DNA of 64,000 bases from Metamycoplasma hominis ATCC 23114 (GCF_000085865.1 NC_013511.1:418516-482515), one strand, 5' to 3'; shown: positions 47,839-59,569, counted from the first letter of the stretch. Translations and numbers: made by a program. The notes: generated by a model not told the origin, from the sequence alone.

Positions 47839-47860
47839 AAACAGGCAAACGCCTGTTTTT
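47837..47860. terminator. Bidirectional terminator between convergent genes
   Basis: Perfect ten-base arms AAAAACAGGC and GCCTGTTTTT with an AAAC loop; serves the plus-strand gyrB unit and the minus-strand DUF885 gene (stop at 47881). Confidence 0.9.
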
Positions 47861-47880
47861 ATATTTATATATTCTTTGAA

Positions 47881-50628
47881 TTATTTTATACCGTAGTGAA
47901 TCTTTGTAACTTTTTCTAAAGTATCTAGAGGTAAGGCACTATTCTTTAATAGAACGTCAAAGAATTCTTTTATGTATTTGTGGTTTTCTTTTTCAACAAA
48001 GTCTCTTCTTGATAGTCCTAAGTGTTTACGTACTTGGTCGTATAGAGATAGCATCTTTTCTTTACCAGCATTGTATGAAATTGCTTGTCCAGCTAGATTT
48101 AGGTAACGTTTTGATTCAGACATAATGTCACCAATACCTAATGCTGAGTTTGCTGACATAAATCTTCTTACATCATTAATTGATGCATTTGCAGGTAAAT
48201 CAGATTTTGCATCAATTCCTTGTCCATGGTATGCAGGGTCAACTGCTCTACGCATATTACGTAATTGTGCTTCGTTTAATGCTCCAAAGTATTGTAACAT
48301 GTTTGTTAATTTAACTGCTCTTTGTGCATGTTCTTTTTCGTCAGTTTCACCACTTTTAGCAGTTAATGTTCAATATACTCCACCATGTAATTCTTTGATT
48401 TGTTTTATCATGTCTTCTGTAATATCTGCTTTTGTTTTTGCTGTAAAGAAGCTTGTTATTCCTTTAGCATGGCTAAAGTCAGTTGGTTTTGCATAGTAAT
48501 CGTTATCTTTGTTATCGTAGTCAGGAGTTCCGTAGTATCCTGCTTCAATTCCAAATCATTCCATAAATAATGCTCAACCTTCAACGTATGAAGTAAAGTC
48601 AAATGCATTTGCACCTAGATTTTCATTGTTTTGACTTGCTAGGTGTTTACGTGCGTAGTAAATTTGGTTGTGGTGTCCCATAATTCCTTCGTGGTTAGCG
48701 AATGAAGTAACTGATCATTTTGGCAATGAGTAGTATGGGTCACAGTTGAAGTTAAATGCACCTTGAATAGAAGTTACATTTCCATTTTCATCCAAGATAC
48801 GTGTATCTGAGTTATATGCTCCAACACCTTCTTGATCACGTCTTTCATATAGATATGTTACTGCTTTGTAGTCAGGAACATCTTTACCGAAGAATGATTT
48901 TCCATTCTTGATGGTTGACTTCATGAATTGATCATAAGCCTTAAATGCTTCTAAAGCTCCATAGTAGAATTGTTCGTTTGTGATTGAACCGTATTCTTTA
49001 GCCTTGTTTTCATCTCTTGTTAAGATGCCATAACCATAAGCACTTAAATTGGTCTTGTATTCTTTAAGAGTTGGATCATCAAATAATGACTTCTTGTAGG
49101 CTTCTGTGTAGAAACTCTTATCTTCACGACCAAAGAAGAATTGTTCTTGGTTTAATCATTTTGCAAAGGCTTGTAAATCGATATTGCCTTTTGCATCACG
49201 AATTGTTAATTCAAGATCTTTTACTTTTTCTGGTCCAATACCATCGGCATCATATTTAATTGTGGTCTTTCATTCTCCACTTTCGCCAACTATTAATTTA
49301 GCAACTTCTGATGCAATGGCAATCATGTTCTTTGAAACACCTTTTGATGTTTTGTATCCTGATTGATATACATCATTTGGAGTGTCTTCTGATGTGGTTG
49401 CCATTTTTGTGATTTGGTCATAAATGGTCTTTCCACTTTCAGTTTCATCACCGCCAACTTGTGAGAATCCAACGCCCTTAGCTTCTAAGTCAAATTTGGT
49501 AAAACCTAAACCATAAACTGATCTTTCAACAAGTTTTCCGTCTGCTTCTTTTGAAACTGATATTGTGTTTTCTGTTTCATTGTAAACATTTTCTTTATAC
49601 AATTTAAGTTCTTTTAGATTTTGACCTAAACCATGTTTTGAAGCGTTATAGTATTCTGTAGCATAGTATTTTCAAAATTCTCTTAGATCTTTTTTATCTG
49701 TATCTGTGTTTAAATCAATCAAATCTGAAACACTAATTTCTGTTAAAGTGTCATCGTCTAAGAATCTGTTTAATTCATTTGCAAAGAATTCTCTAAGTGC
49801 TTCTTTAACATTGTTTTTGATAACAACTTTTGATAAAACTATATCTTTTTTAACAGCTTCTTGTAATCTTGCTTCTGCTTTTGCTCAGTCATCTTGATCT
49901 AAAATTGTTCCATAGAATGAGTTTGCAGCGTAAACGTATCCTGCTCCTCATCCATATCTAGATAGAACATTACGTCCACCTGCTAGATAGTTCTTTTGAA
50001 CCATTTGTCAGCTGTAAATTGTTGCATCTTTTCATGCTGTTGTAATAGCATTTAAGTTTTCTTCATTGATTAATTCTAGCAAGTTAATGTATTTTTCATA
50101 GAAGTTAGCAATTGCTTCAGCTTGTTCTCTAGTTGGTTTTTCAAAGTCAACATCTTTTAATTCTTCAACATCAGCAGGATTGTTTAAAGCTGAGTCTAGT
50201 TGGTTTCTAACTTCAACGATATAGTCAGCTACGACGTCATATATTTTTTTATCTTTCTTTGCTGATAAGCTTGAAACTACAACCTTAGAAAGTTCAAATT
50301 TTTCTGTAACTTTATCGTTTATAAAGGCTTTAGTTTCTAGAATTTTACGTTCTAAAACTTTTATTTCTTTGCTAATAGCTTCCTTTTTATCTTCGGCAGC
50401 AGAAGTTAATTCATTTTCCTTAGCTGTTTTCTTAGCATTTAAGTCATTTAAATCTTTTTGATAAGCTTTAATTTGGTTTTCAACTGACTTGATGTTTAAA
50501 ACACTTCTTCTTACTTCTTTATTGTGGACACCAGTTGAAATTCCTCATCCAATTAAAGGAATTCCGGCAGTTACAACTGCAGCTCCAAGAACAGCAGCGG
50601 CCACAAAAATTTTAGATTTTTTTGTCAC
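47881..50628 (-). CDS. Membrane-anchored DUF885 metallopeptidase-like protein, second copy
   Basis: 915 aa from a GTG start at 50628 (AAAGGA nine bases upstream; no ATG in frame nearby). An N-terminal hydrophobic segment (FVAAAVLGAAVVTAGIPLIG, residues ~7-27) lacks a lipobox Cys, so it is a signal anchor, unlike the lipoprotein paralogue at 24318..27554. A short coiled coil covers ~45-115. The DUF885 part has HEGIMGHH at ~646-653, EGWALFMEWFGIEAG about 30 residues later, RNMRRAVDPAYHGQG, YLNLAGQAISYNAGKEKM and IKEFFDVLLKNSALPLDTLE. Metal ligands intact. Predicted surface peptidase; substrate unknown. It uses more G+C-rich synonymous codons in the C-terminal part than neighbouring surface genes. 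Confidence 0.86.
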
Positions 50629-50658
50629 TTTTTTATTTCCTTTCACTTAATATAAATG

Positions 50659-50672
50659 TATATACGTATATA
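50659..50672. promoter_or_regulatory. AT palindrome upstream of the second DUF885 gene
   Basis: TATATACGTATATA is a perfect 14-bp palindrome about 30 bp upstream of the GTG start, in a TATATA-rich tract. It could be an operator or only promoter DNA. A related TATATACATATATA tract lies upstream of the surface gene starting at 39878. Confidence 0.3.
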
Positions 50673-50837
50673 TTTATATTTGAGTTTTTTTATATACATA
50701 TATATCTTAAAAAATTGTTGGTTATTTTAAACCTATAGAAAATTATAGAATGTATTAAATCAATGTTTAAATATATAATGTAATAATAAAATTTAGTAAA
50801 AAAAAATAACCATAAATACTTTTAAAAATGAAAAATA

Positions 50838-50862
50838 AAAAACAGAAGATTTTCTGCTTTTT
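50838..50862 (-). terminator. Terminator of tRNA-Ser
   Basis: CAGAA-GATT-TTCTG core extended by A and T runs, 14 bp past the 3' end of the tRNA on the minus strand. Confidence 0.65.
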
Positions 50863-50875
50863 GGTTTACTTGGTA

Positions 50876-50964
50876 TGGCGGATAGTAAGGGATTTGAACC
50901 CTTGAATGTTAAAAACATTATTAGTTTTCGAGACTAACCTCTTCAGCCTCTCGAGCAACTATCC
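50876..50964 (-). tRNA. trnS: tRNA-Ser (anticodon CGA)
   Basis: GGATAGT acceptor pairs with ACTATCC, discriminator G plus encoded CCA. Anticodon loop CTCGAAA flanked by TTAGT/ACTAA gives CGA, reading UCG. A long variable arm (TAATGTTTTTAACATT) is typical of tRNA-Ser. T arm AAGGGTTCAAATCCCTT. Confidence 0.94.
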
Positions 50965-51223
50965 ATTAGTTTAATATTTAGGTTTTTATTTTTTTAACTA
51001 AATTAATCTAATTATTAAAACAAAACAATTATAATAAAAATGAGTTAATATACGCAAAAATAGTAAATGTTTATTTTATTAACTTATTAAGTATATAAAA
51101 TAAATTTAAATAATATTGTGAAAGTAAAATTTTATATATTTATGGTTTAACTTATTATTTATAAGTTTAGCTTTATCAACTTGCAATATTTATTATTGCA
51201 AACAATAATATAAAAGAGGAAAA

Positions 51224-52723
51224 ATGAAAAAAATAATTCTTACAATTATCGATGGACTTGGTTTAAGAAAAGAAAGGCAAGGAAATGCTTATTTACAAGC
51301 AAAACACCCTTGCTTTGACTATCTTTTTTCAATGTGCCCTAATTCTGTTTTACAAGCATCTGGTCAATATGTTGGTTTGCCAGAGGGACAAATTGGTAAT
51401 AGCGAAGTAGGACATTTAAATATTGGCGCAGGTAGAGTTGTATATACGGGATTATCTTTAATTAATAAGGCAATTGAAAATAACACTTTTAAGGATAATG
51501 AAATTTTAAATGATGTCATTGATAAAACTATTAAAAATAATACAACATTGCATGTAATGGGTTTATTAAGCAACGGCGGTGTTCATTCATTAGATTTACA
51601 TTTGTTTGAAATCCTAAAATTAGCGCATAGTAAAGGATTAAAAAACGTAAGTGTTCATGTATTTGGCGATGGAAGAGATGTAAAACCACAATCAATAAAA
51701 AATTCTCTTGAAACCTTAAAAGATTTATGCCAAAAATTTGGATATAAAATCTCTTCTATATCTGGCAGGTTTTATGCAATGGATAGAGATAGTATATTTT
51801 CAAGAAATCAAGAAGCATATGATGCTATTTTAGGGCAATCAAAAAATGTTATTGAAAACATTGATGACTACATTGAAAGTCAATATAAAAAAGGAATATT
51901 TGACGAATTTTTTGAACCTGCTCAATTAAAAGACGGCGTATTTGTTAAAAATGGAGATTCAATTATATTCTTTAACTTTAGACCAGATAGAGCAAGACAA
52001 CTAAGCCATATGTTTATTGGATCAAACTTATACACATACAAACCAAAAAACCAAGTACAAATTGATAATTTTGTTTCATTGATGAAATATGAAGGTATAA
52101 ATAGTAAAATAGCCTTTAAAGAAATGGAAGTTGTAAATCCACTAGGCAAAGTTTTAGAAAGTAATGATATTAAACAATTAAGACTAGCAGAAACTCAAAA
52201 ATATGCCCATGTAACATTCTTCTTTGATGGAGGGGTTGACATTGAATATAAAAACGAAAATAGAATTTTAGTTGATAGTCTTAAGGTTGATTCATTTGCT
52301 GATTATCCACATATGTCGGCTAAAGAAATTACAGATTCACTATTGAACAACATTGAAAAAAATGATTTTATAATAATGAATTATGCAAATCCTGATATGG
52401 TGGGTCATACCGGTAATTTGAACGCAACAATTGAAGCAATTGAATTTTTAGATTCACAATTTCAAAGAATATTAGAATATGTATCATTAAATCATGAAAA
52501 TGTAACCTGATTTATTACAGCAGATCACGGCAATGCTGAAATTACAGAAGATGAAAATAATAAACCAGCAACAAAACATACAACAAGCCCAGTAATGTTT
52601 ATTTGTACAGATAAAAATGTTAATTTAGGAAACGGTAGTCTTTGTGATGTAGCTCCTACAATATTAGATTATTTAAAAATCAATAAGCCAAAAGAAATGA
52701 CTGGAAAATCATTACTTAAATAA
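51224..52723 (+). CDS. gpmI: 2,3-bisphosphoglycerate-independent phosphoglycerate mutase
   Basis: 499 aa. Converts 3-phosphoglycerate to 2-phosphoglycerate. N-terminal metal site [11 protein letters not shown], catalytic Ser in [62 protein letters not shown] and the second metal cluster TADHGNAE followed later by KHTTSPV. All Mn-ligand motifs present. The Trp before FITADHG is TGA. Start ATG 51224 behind AGAGGA. Monocistronic with its own terminator. Confidence 0.97.
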
Positions 52724-52724
52724 T

Positions 52725-52763
52725 AAAAAAATAGATTCATTATTCATTTGAATCTATTTTTTT
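52725..52763. terminator. Terminator between gpmI and the ABC exporter
   Basis: Arms AAAAAATAGATTCA and TGAATCTATTTTTT around a nine-base loop, two bases after the gpmI stop. It also lies just past the stop of the convergent exporter gene and may serve both. Confidence 0.85.
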
Positions 52764-52764
52764 A

Positions 52765-54642
52765 TTATTCGTTTTCTTCACTAAAAGATGAATGGTATAG
52801 CTTTTCATAAAAACTACCTTTGGTCAATAGTTCTTTGTGTGTACCTTGTTCAATAATTTTTCCATCTTTAACAACTAAAATTTGGCTAGCATTTACTATT
52901 GTTGAAAGTCTATGAGCAATAACAAATGAAGTTTTTCCTTTCATTAACTCTAACATTGCATCTTGAATATTCTTTTCTGTTCTTGTATCTACATTAGATG
53001 TTGCTTCATCCAATATCAAAATATTTTTATTAGCAATTATTGCTCTTGTGATTGCAAGCATTTGCCTTTCACCTTGTGAAAAATTGCTTCCGCCTTCTTC
53101 AACTATTTCTTCGTAACCATGTTCAAGTTGTCTTATAAAATTATCAGCTTTTGTAATTTTGGCAGCATTAATGATTTCTTCATTGCTTGCACTAGGATTA
53201 GCATATCTTAGATTTTCTAAAATTGTTGTTTTAAATAAAAATGTATCTTGCAATACTATTGAAATTTGATTCCTTCAACTAGATTCATTTATTTCGCTTG
53301 ATTTATAATCATCAATTTTTATTTCTCCTTCAATAGGCAAATAAAATTTGCTTAGTAAATTTATTATTGTAGTTTTGCCAGCGCCGGTAGGTCCTACAAT
53401 AGCAAACACTTGACCTTTTTTAGCTTTGAATGAAATATTTTTCAATTGTAAATTATTCAAAGAATTATCATATGAAAAACTTACATTTTTAAATTCAATA
53501 TCACCATTCACATTTGATATTGTAGCAAGTTTGCTTTCATCTATAGCCGGATGCATTCTAATTAAATTTAATACTCTTGTTGTTGATATTGTTGCTGTTT
53601 GAATCATTGAAATATTTTCAAAATTTTTAATTATTTGACTAGAAGTAATTTTTATATACAAAATAAATGATGTCAATGTACCGACTGTAAAATTACTATT
53701 TGAGCCAGTGCCAATTCCAGACAACGCAAATGCTCCGCCAACAAAAATTATTATTAATTGCATTATGAATGTTATTGCATTTCCATATGGATAAACTATT
53801 CCGGCATATATATTTGCTTTCAATGAAGGTTTATATAATTTTTCATTATATAAATCAAATTGTTCGTTAATAATTTGTTGACTATTCAATGAATTTATTA
53901 ATTGATGTGCTGCTAAATTTTCTTCAACAAAACCGTTTAATAAGCCTATATTTCTTTGAGTCTTACCAAATAATGGAATTGCTTTTTTGATTAAAACAAA
54001 GGCCAATATCAACAAAACAGGAAATAACGCAATATATATAAGTGTTAAATATGTAGAATAGTAAAACATAAATCCAAGCGATGTTAAAGCACTAAATATC
54101 GCTGCTAATAACGAGTTTAAGGTTCCACATATTCCATATGAAACATTATCAATATCATTTGACAATATTGACATTAATTCTCCCGAGCTAACAGTATCAA
54201 AAAATTGGATTGGCATTTTCATTATTGATTTATAAGCCTTACTCCGCATTATTTCTGAGCCATAAATTCCTGCCTTAACTGCCATTGCTGAACATATAAA
54301 TGAAAAGACTTTTTCTAAAATATAGCCTAAGATCAATATGCCTATTGCAATACCAAATTCAAATAAACCATTAGAATTACTATTTCAAAACTTAAAGTTT
54401 AAATAATGGTCGATAATATAACCCAAACCATATGTGGCGGCAGTTAAACACAATGAAGAAATTAATGTAATTATTATTATTAAAAAAACATATCCACGTT
54501 TGTAATTTAAATATTTAATTAGTTCTTTAAAACTTTCTGATTTTATTGCGTGTTGTTTTTTTCGAAATGCTTTTCTTTCAAATTTAGATACTTTTTTTAA
54601 ATCAATATCAACTTTTAGTGGATCAAGAATATCTCTATTCAT
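52765..54642 (-). CDS. ABC exporter, second subunit, canonical Walker B/H-switch
   Basis: 625 aa half-transporter: ~85-residue N-terminal part, six membrane helices, then nucleotide-binding domain. Walker A VGPTGAGKTTII; signature FSQGERQM (variant of LSGGQ); Walker B ILILDEATSNVD with catalytic Glu; switch His in VIAHRLST. Pairs with the product of the gene upstream: its normal Walker B and His face the normal LSGGQ of the partner, giving one competent ATP site. The start at 54642 overlaps the upstream stop by eight bases. Multidrug/lipid exporter class (MdlAB, LmrCD-like); substrate unknown. Confidence 0.9.
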
Positions 54643-56458
54643 TATTACCCCCTAACTGTGAATATGCAATTTCTTTATATAGACCATCTCTAGAAATTAA
54701 TTCCTCATGATTGCCACGATCAATAATTTTTCCTTGGTTTAATACTAAAATTTCATCTGCATCAATAATTGCTGAAATTTTTTGAGCAATAATAACTAAT
54801 GATATTTTTTCATATTTAAATTCTTCTTTAATATTGTTTCTTACCATAGCTTCTGTTCTAGCATCCAATGCTGAAGTAGAATCATCTAAAATCAATATTT
54901 TAGGTCGTTTAATTAAACCTTGGGCAATAGATAATCTTTGTTTTTGACCGCCTGATAAATTTGCACCCTTTTGTTCAACAACATGTTCAAATTTTTCTTT
55001 AAACTTATTGATATATTCAAAGGCACAACCATTTTTTGCTGCTAATTCAATCTCTTCATCAGTGGCATTAGGTTTAGCAAGCAATAAATTGCTTTTTATT
55101 GTGCCACTTAATAAGCAAGGGTTTTGATAAACGTGAGAGATATTCTTCCTCAATGAGTCTGTATCAATTTCTTGAATATTATGCCCATCAATTGTTACTA
55201 GCCCGTCTTGAGTTTTAAAATCTAAATTTAACAATTTTGCAATAGTTGATTTTCCAGAACCAGTAGGGCCAATTATGCCTAAAACCTTACCAGGCTTTAA
55301 AGTAAATGAAATGTCTTCTAAAACATTAGATTTAGCAGATTCATAATATTTAAAAGATACATGGCTAAATTCAATTTCACCATTAACAATTAGCTTATCA
55401 GATTTGATTTTTGCAATATCTGGCTTTTTGTTCATAATTTCAAAAATACGTTTTGAGGATACATTTGCCTTGAAAATATTAAATGTAGTAAATGATGAAG
55501 CAACAACTCCAAATGTAACAGTCATAACGTAATTCATAAATGTTACCCCATTACCTATTGATTTTGAGAAATCAGCAATATTTTCCTTGCTAGTTTGCTT
55601 TCCTACAAAAAATACAATGAAAGCAATTGCTATATTTGAAATTATTTCAATAAAATTAAATGTTATAGTAAATATTATTCATGATTTGCTTGTTGTGGTT
55701 CCTCAATTTTTATTAACATTTTGAAATTTATTTCATTGAATTTGTTCCATGTTATATGATTTAATAACTTTGGCGCCTAAAATATTTTCTCTACTTTCAA
55801 TGTTAATTTTGTCATACATTTCTTGTTCTTTTTTTTGAATTGGATTTCAAATGACACCCGAAATTACCATAGTTAAAGTTAATAGTGGAATAACGACTAG
55901 AAATATCATTGACAATTGAAGATTTGTTAATAGGGCAAACACTAAACCTAAGACTAGATTAAACGGCCCTATAATTAGCATCCTCAAAAAAGACATTAGT
56001 CCGGTTTGAATTCTACTAATGTCTATTGTAAATCTCGTTAGGATCTTGGCATTTGAGAAAGCTTCAATATCTTTTTGAGAAAGTTCGCCAAGATGCTTTC
56101 ATAAACAACTTCTTATTTGTTTTGATCCTGCTTGAGACACATAGGACGCAAGCAATGAAGCACACATTGCTGAAATAGTTCCTATTATTAAAAACAATGC
56201 AAAATATCCTCCCAAATGCATTAACGCACTCTGATGGCTTTGACATAAAAAATTAATTCTTAGAATTTCAATTGTTATTGGTCTGTTTGTTGACAAATTA
56301 TTTTGAATTAAATATGCATTTTCACCAATTAACCTTGTCAATTGTCCCAATAATATTGGCAATACTAAAAATGAAACTACTTGTAGTAATGTTAAAGATA
56401 TAGTTAAAAATGACAAACATTTGAATTTGTTGGCCATTAATTTATAAAGTTTAAACAT
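54635..56458 (-). CDS. ABC exporter, first subunit, degenerate catalytic site
   Basis: 607 aa: six membrane helices (~15-320), then NBD. Walker A GPTGSGKSTI, Q-loop HVYQNPCLLSG, signature LSGGQKQR. Walker B ends ILILDDSTSALDA, with Asp in place of the catalytic Glu, and the switch reads VIIAQKIS, with Gln in place of His. This is the hallmark of the degenerate half of a heterodimeric exporter. Together with the variant FSQGE of the partner, exactly one ATP site is impaired. Start MFKLYKLMANKFK at 56458 with a GGAAAC-like site. Follows ackA after 48 bp. Confidence 0.9.
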
Positions 56459-56506
56459 TGTTTCCTCTTTCTTTTTAAATTTGTTTTAATTATTTAATTT
56501 AAAAAG

Positions 56507-57703
56507 TTACCTTATATTATCATCAAAAAATTGTTTAACTTCTTTTGCAATATAAAGTTCTTCATCTGCCCTTATTATATAAATAGGAATTGAAGAATTT
56601 TTAGTTGAAATTAATTTGTATGAATCAAAATCTCTTCCTTTATTTAGTTCACTATCAATTTCTAATTTAACTAAATGAATTTTATCAATAACTGCTTGGC
56701 GAATATATTCATCATTTTCCCCCACGCCTGCCGTAAAAACAATAGCATCGATTTTTCCTTCAATCTTATTCATGTAATTAATTAAATAATCTGCTATTTT
56801 TCTTACATATAAATCTATTGCAAATTTTGCTCTTTCATTTGTTTTTTTAGCTTCTTCAACGTCACGAATATCAGAAGAAATTTTTGAAACTCCCAATAAT
56901 CCTGATTCTTCATTTAACATTTTTATTGTTCTTTCAATATCTCAATTTTTATGTTTCATAATATATGGAATAATTGAACAATCAACATCACCAGAACGAG
57001 TGCCCATCATAACTCCCGCTAGTGGTGTAAATCCCATTGAGGTATCAATTGATTTACTATCTTGAATGGCTGCTAAACTTGCACCATTACCGATATGTAA
57101 ATTAACAAAATTAACTTTGTCTTTATTTAAAATTTCTTGCAATTTTAATGTAATAAAGTGGTGATTCAAGCCATGGAAACCGTATTTTCTAACATTTAAT
57201 TCATCGGTTATATTTGCATCAATTGCATAAGTATATGCTTCTTTTGGAAGGGTTTTATGGAATGAAGTATCAAAGTGGAATGTCATTTTAGCAAATGGTA
57301 AAATTTCTTTAAAGGCTTTTACAGCTTCAAGAGCACCAGGATTATGAACTGGTGCTAATTCAATAGCATCTTCTAAATATGCAATAGTTTGAGGGGTAAC
57401 TTCTGAAGTGTCTTGTAGATGTATTCCGCCATTAACAATTCTAAAAGCAACATATTTAATTTCATTAAAATCTGAAATAATATTCTTATTAATTCATAAA
57501 TTAACCAATTGTTTAACTGTTTCTAAAAAACTAGGTAATTCAATACTTACTTCTTCTTTTTTGTTATTGTAATTTAAAATAATAGAACTATTTTTAATTT
57601 TAATTCTTTGTGCAATTCCTTTGGCAATAATATTTAGATCTTTTGAATATAAGGTTCATTTAATTGAACTTGAACCTGCATTAATAATTAAAATTTTTGA
57701 CAT
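56507..57703 (-). CDS. ackA: Acetate kinase
   Basis: 398 aa. Makes ATP and acetate from acetyl phosphate. All catalytic residues by family alignment are present: Asn in ILIINAGSSSIKW, Arg in FRIVNGG, His in ELAPVHNPGA, Asp in FHFDTSFH, His in YGFHGLNHH, Arg in GTRSGD and Glu in IRADEELYIA. The usual HRVVHGG reads FRIVNGG, a mild divergence. Start ATG 57703 has AAAGGAG upstream. The phosphate acetyltransferase partner is not in the window. Confidence 0.95.
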
Positions 57704-57794
57704 AATAGCTCCTTTATAATTTATAAAATTATATTAAAAAAAATATCTTTTAAACTTAATATGATTAAAAGATATTAAAAAAGATATAAAAAAA

Positions 57795-57892
57795 AGCAAC
57801 GTCCTATTTTCCCATTGAGGTATCGTCGGCACTGAAGGGCTTAACTGCTGAGTTCGGAATGGTTTCAGGTGGACCCCTTCGTTATGGTTGCT
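57795..57892 (-). rRNA. rrf: 5S ribosomal RNA, copy 2
   Basis: Same 98-nt gene body as copy 1 at 27923..28020 but on the opposite strand, differing at one base (CATTCCGAAC here, the common 5S form). It is followed by an eight-T run (seven in copy 1) and the same ATATC tail. Confidence 0.95.
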
Positions 57893-57925
57893 ACGTGTAT
57901 TATTATATACTATTTTTAAATATGT
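57893..57925 (-). promoter_or_regulatory. 5S rRNA promoter, copy 2
   Basis: Identical 33 bp to 27890..27922, including TATAAT; identity stops abruptly upstream. Confidence 0.75.
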
Positions 57926-57949
57926 AATAAAAAATTTTTATTTTTTTTA

Positions 57950-58195
57950 TTACTTTTTAAACACTCTTATTTTTGCAAGATTATTACCAATATTTTTTCA
58001 ATAATATCCTTCTTTGTCTAATAAATCTTCCGTTATTTGACGAATAATCCCACTACCAATGCCTACAATAATATCGAAGTAATTATTATATTCATCTTGT
58101 TTAAATTCATACAAAGCGTTTAAAATTGCTGCTGTTGCAGAGTTTACATCATAACCATGAAGATCTAACACCATTGGAAAAAAATTGAACTTCAT
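57950..58195 (-). CDS. Smr-domain protein
   Basis: 81 aa. Opens MKFNFFPMVLDLHGYDVNSA, then IIVGIGSGIIRQI: the DLHG and GxGxG motifs of the Smr domain found in MutS2 C-termini and as small free proteins with nuclease activity on DNA or RNA. Here it is free-standing and minimal. After a TGA-encoded Trp it ends IRVFKK. The start immediately follows the mutM stop (TAA then ATG with no gap), so it is coupled to the DNA-repair gene mutM. Confidence 0.85.
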
Positions 58196-59023
58196 TTAAT
58201 ATACCTTCTGACAATTAGGGCAAACATATGTACCACGTTGGTTAACTTTTAATTTAAGTGTTTTTTGGCCACAAACCTTACATTTTTTTATAGAATCACT
58301 ATGAATATTTAAAAAGTCTTGATATTTTCCTTCTTGTTTATTTAATGATTCATAAGAAAATAACGTTGTTCCACCTAATTCATAACTTTTTTCCATTATT
58401 TCATTTGCATTTTTTATTATGTCTTTAAGTTGCTCTAGTGATAAATCAGAAGCTTTTGAAAGAGGATGAATTTTGGAAGCAAACAATGCTTCATCAGCGT
58501 AAATATTTCCTATACCAGCAACAAAACTCTGATCAAGTAATTTTGTTTTAATGGGCATTTTTGAATTTTTTATTTTTTTAAATAATGCTTCAATGTCAAT
58601 ATCTTTTGGTTCAGGTCCAAGCAAAGAAATTGGAGGAATTTTGTTATAATTTTCTAAGTTTCTTAGCATATATGTGCCAAATAAACGTTTATCTAAAAAG
58701 TGCAATTCGCTGTTGTCGCTAAAAACAAATCTAGCAACTAAGTGCTTATCAATTTCTTTTGGAGGGTTTAAATAATAACGATATTTCCCTTCCATTCTTA
58801 AATGAGAAAGTAAAACTAATTTTTCAGATAAAAAGAAAATTATATGTTTGCCAATGTTATCTATTTTTTCAATTTTTTTATCTCTTAAAATTGAAATGAA
58901 ATATTGAGGGCTAAACTCTTTAAAAATTTTGGGTTTGTATATAATCAAATTTGTTATTTTTTTATTTAATATAGTATTATTAAGGGCTTTAACAACAACC
59001 CTAACTTCAGGTAATTCAGGCAT
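58196..59023 (-). CDS. mutM: Formamidopyrimidine-DNA glycosylase (Fpg)
   Basis: 275 aa. Removes oxidised purines such as 8-oxoguanine. Start set at ATG 59023 so that the mature N-terminus is PELPEV, with the catalytic Pro; an ATG 12 codons upstream is in frame, but would bury this residue and overlaps the -10 box. Glu in MPELPEV, LSHLRMEGKY, DKRLFGTYML, the helix-two-turn-helix FVAGIGNIYADEALF, and a C-terminal zinc finger KCKVCGQKTL followed by GTYVCPNCQKV. TATAAT lies six bases before the ATG and no Shine-Dalgarno is visible: leaderless. Followed without gap by smr. Confidence 0.95.
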   Translation of the reverse strand: MPELPEVRVVVKALNNTILNKKITNLIIYKPKIFKEFSPQYFISILRDKKIEKIDNIGKHIIFFLSEKLVLLSHLRMEGKYRYYLNPPKEIDKHLVARFVFSDNSELHFLDKRLFGTYMLRNLENYNKIPPISLLGPEPKDIDIEALFKKIKNSKMPIKTKLLDQSFVAGIGNIYADEALFASKIHPLSKASDLSLEQLKDIIKNANEIMEKSYELGGTTLFSYESLNKQEGKYQDFLNIHSDSIKKCKVCGQKTLKLKVNQRGTYVCPNCQKVY

Positions 59024-59100
59024 AGTAAAATTATAATACTTTCGAATGACATTACTCATATGATTAACTGAAAAAATAAAAGTGTTATATAATTTAAATT
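59024..59100. promoter_or_regulatory. Divergent leaderless promoters (mutM / Sua5-like)
   Basis: 77 bp between two divergent start codons. TATAAT on the minus strand at 59035..59030 (six bases before the mutM ATG) and on the plus strand at 59088..59093 (seven bases before the ATG at 59101). No ribosome site on either side. Confidence 0.6.
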
Positions 59101-59568
59101 ATGATAAATAAATATCAAAAATTAATTATTTCAACTACAGACACAGTTTTAGGAATTGGTGGCCCTGTGTCAAAAGAAGTTGAAGACCTTATTTATGAAA
59201 TAAAAGGTAGAGACCGCAATAAAAAATTAATAATATTAGTAAGTTCAATAAAACAAGCAAGGCAATTTAAGGAATGAAATTCGCAAGCAGATGAATTTGC
59301 TAAAAAATATTGGCCTGGTGCAACTACCATTGTCGTAAATAATCAAGGTTTTAGAATGCCAAACCAAAAGAAATTGCTTGAATATATTGAAGTAAATGGT
59401 CCAATTTATATGACAAGTTGCAACTTGTCAAATGCACCTGTATGTAAAACTATTGAAAATGCAAAGCAATTATTCCCCGAAGTTACTAATGTATATAATT
59501 TTGGTCCTATGACTCAAAAACCTAGTCAAATAATTAGAGTAGAAGATGGAGAAATTTTAAGAAAATAA
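59101..59568 (+). CDS. Sua5/YciO/YrdC family protein (short, TsaC-like)
   Basis: 155 aa. IISTTDTVLGIGGPVSKEVE begins the family fold (TDTVYGL in classical members); EIKGRDRNKKLIILVSS matches the KxR...P substrate-binding strip; KKYWPGATTIVV and MTSCNLSNAPVCKTI match PGP-T and ToSAN. Family members make threonylcarbamoyl-AMP for tRNA t6A. This one is shorter than typical (~200 aa), as often seen in mycoplasmas. Leaderless start: TATAAT ends seven bases before the ATG. rpiB starts one base after the stop. Confidence 0.85.
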
Positions 59569-59569
59569 T

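Noticed and set aside
59024-59059. Upstream ATG of mutM giving 12 extra residues
   Set aside because: Fpg needs the Pro after the initiating Met as its nucleophile; the extra codons also overlap the -10 box.
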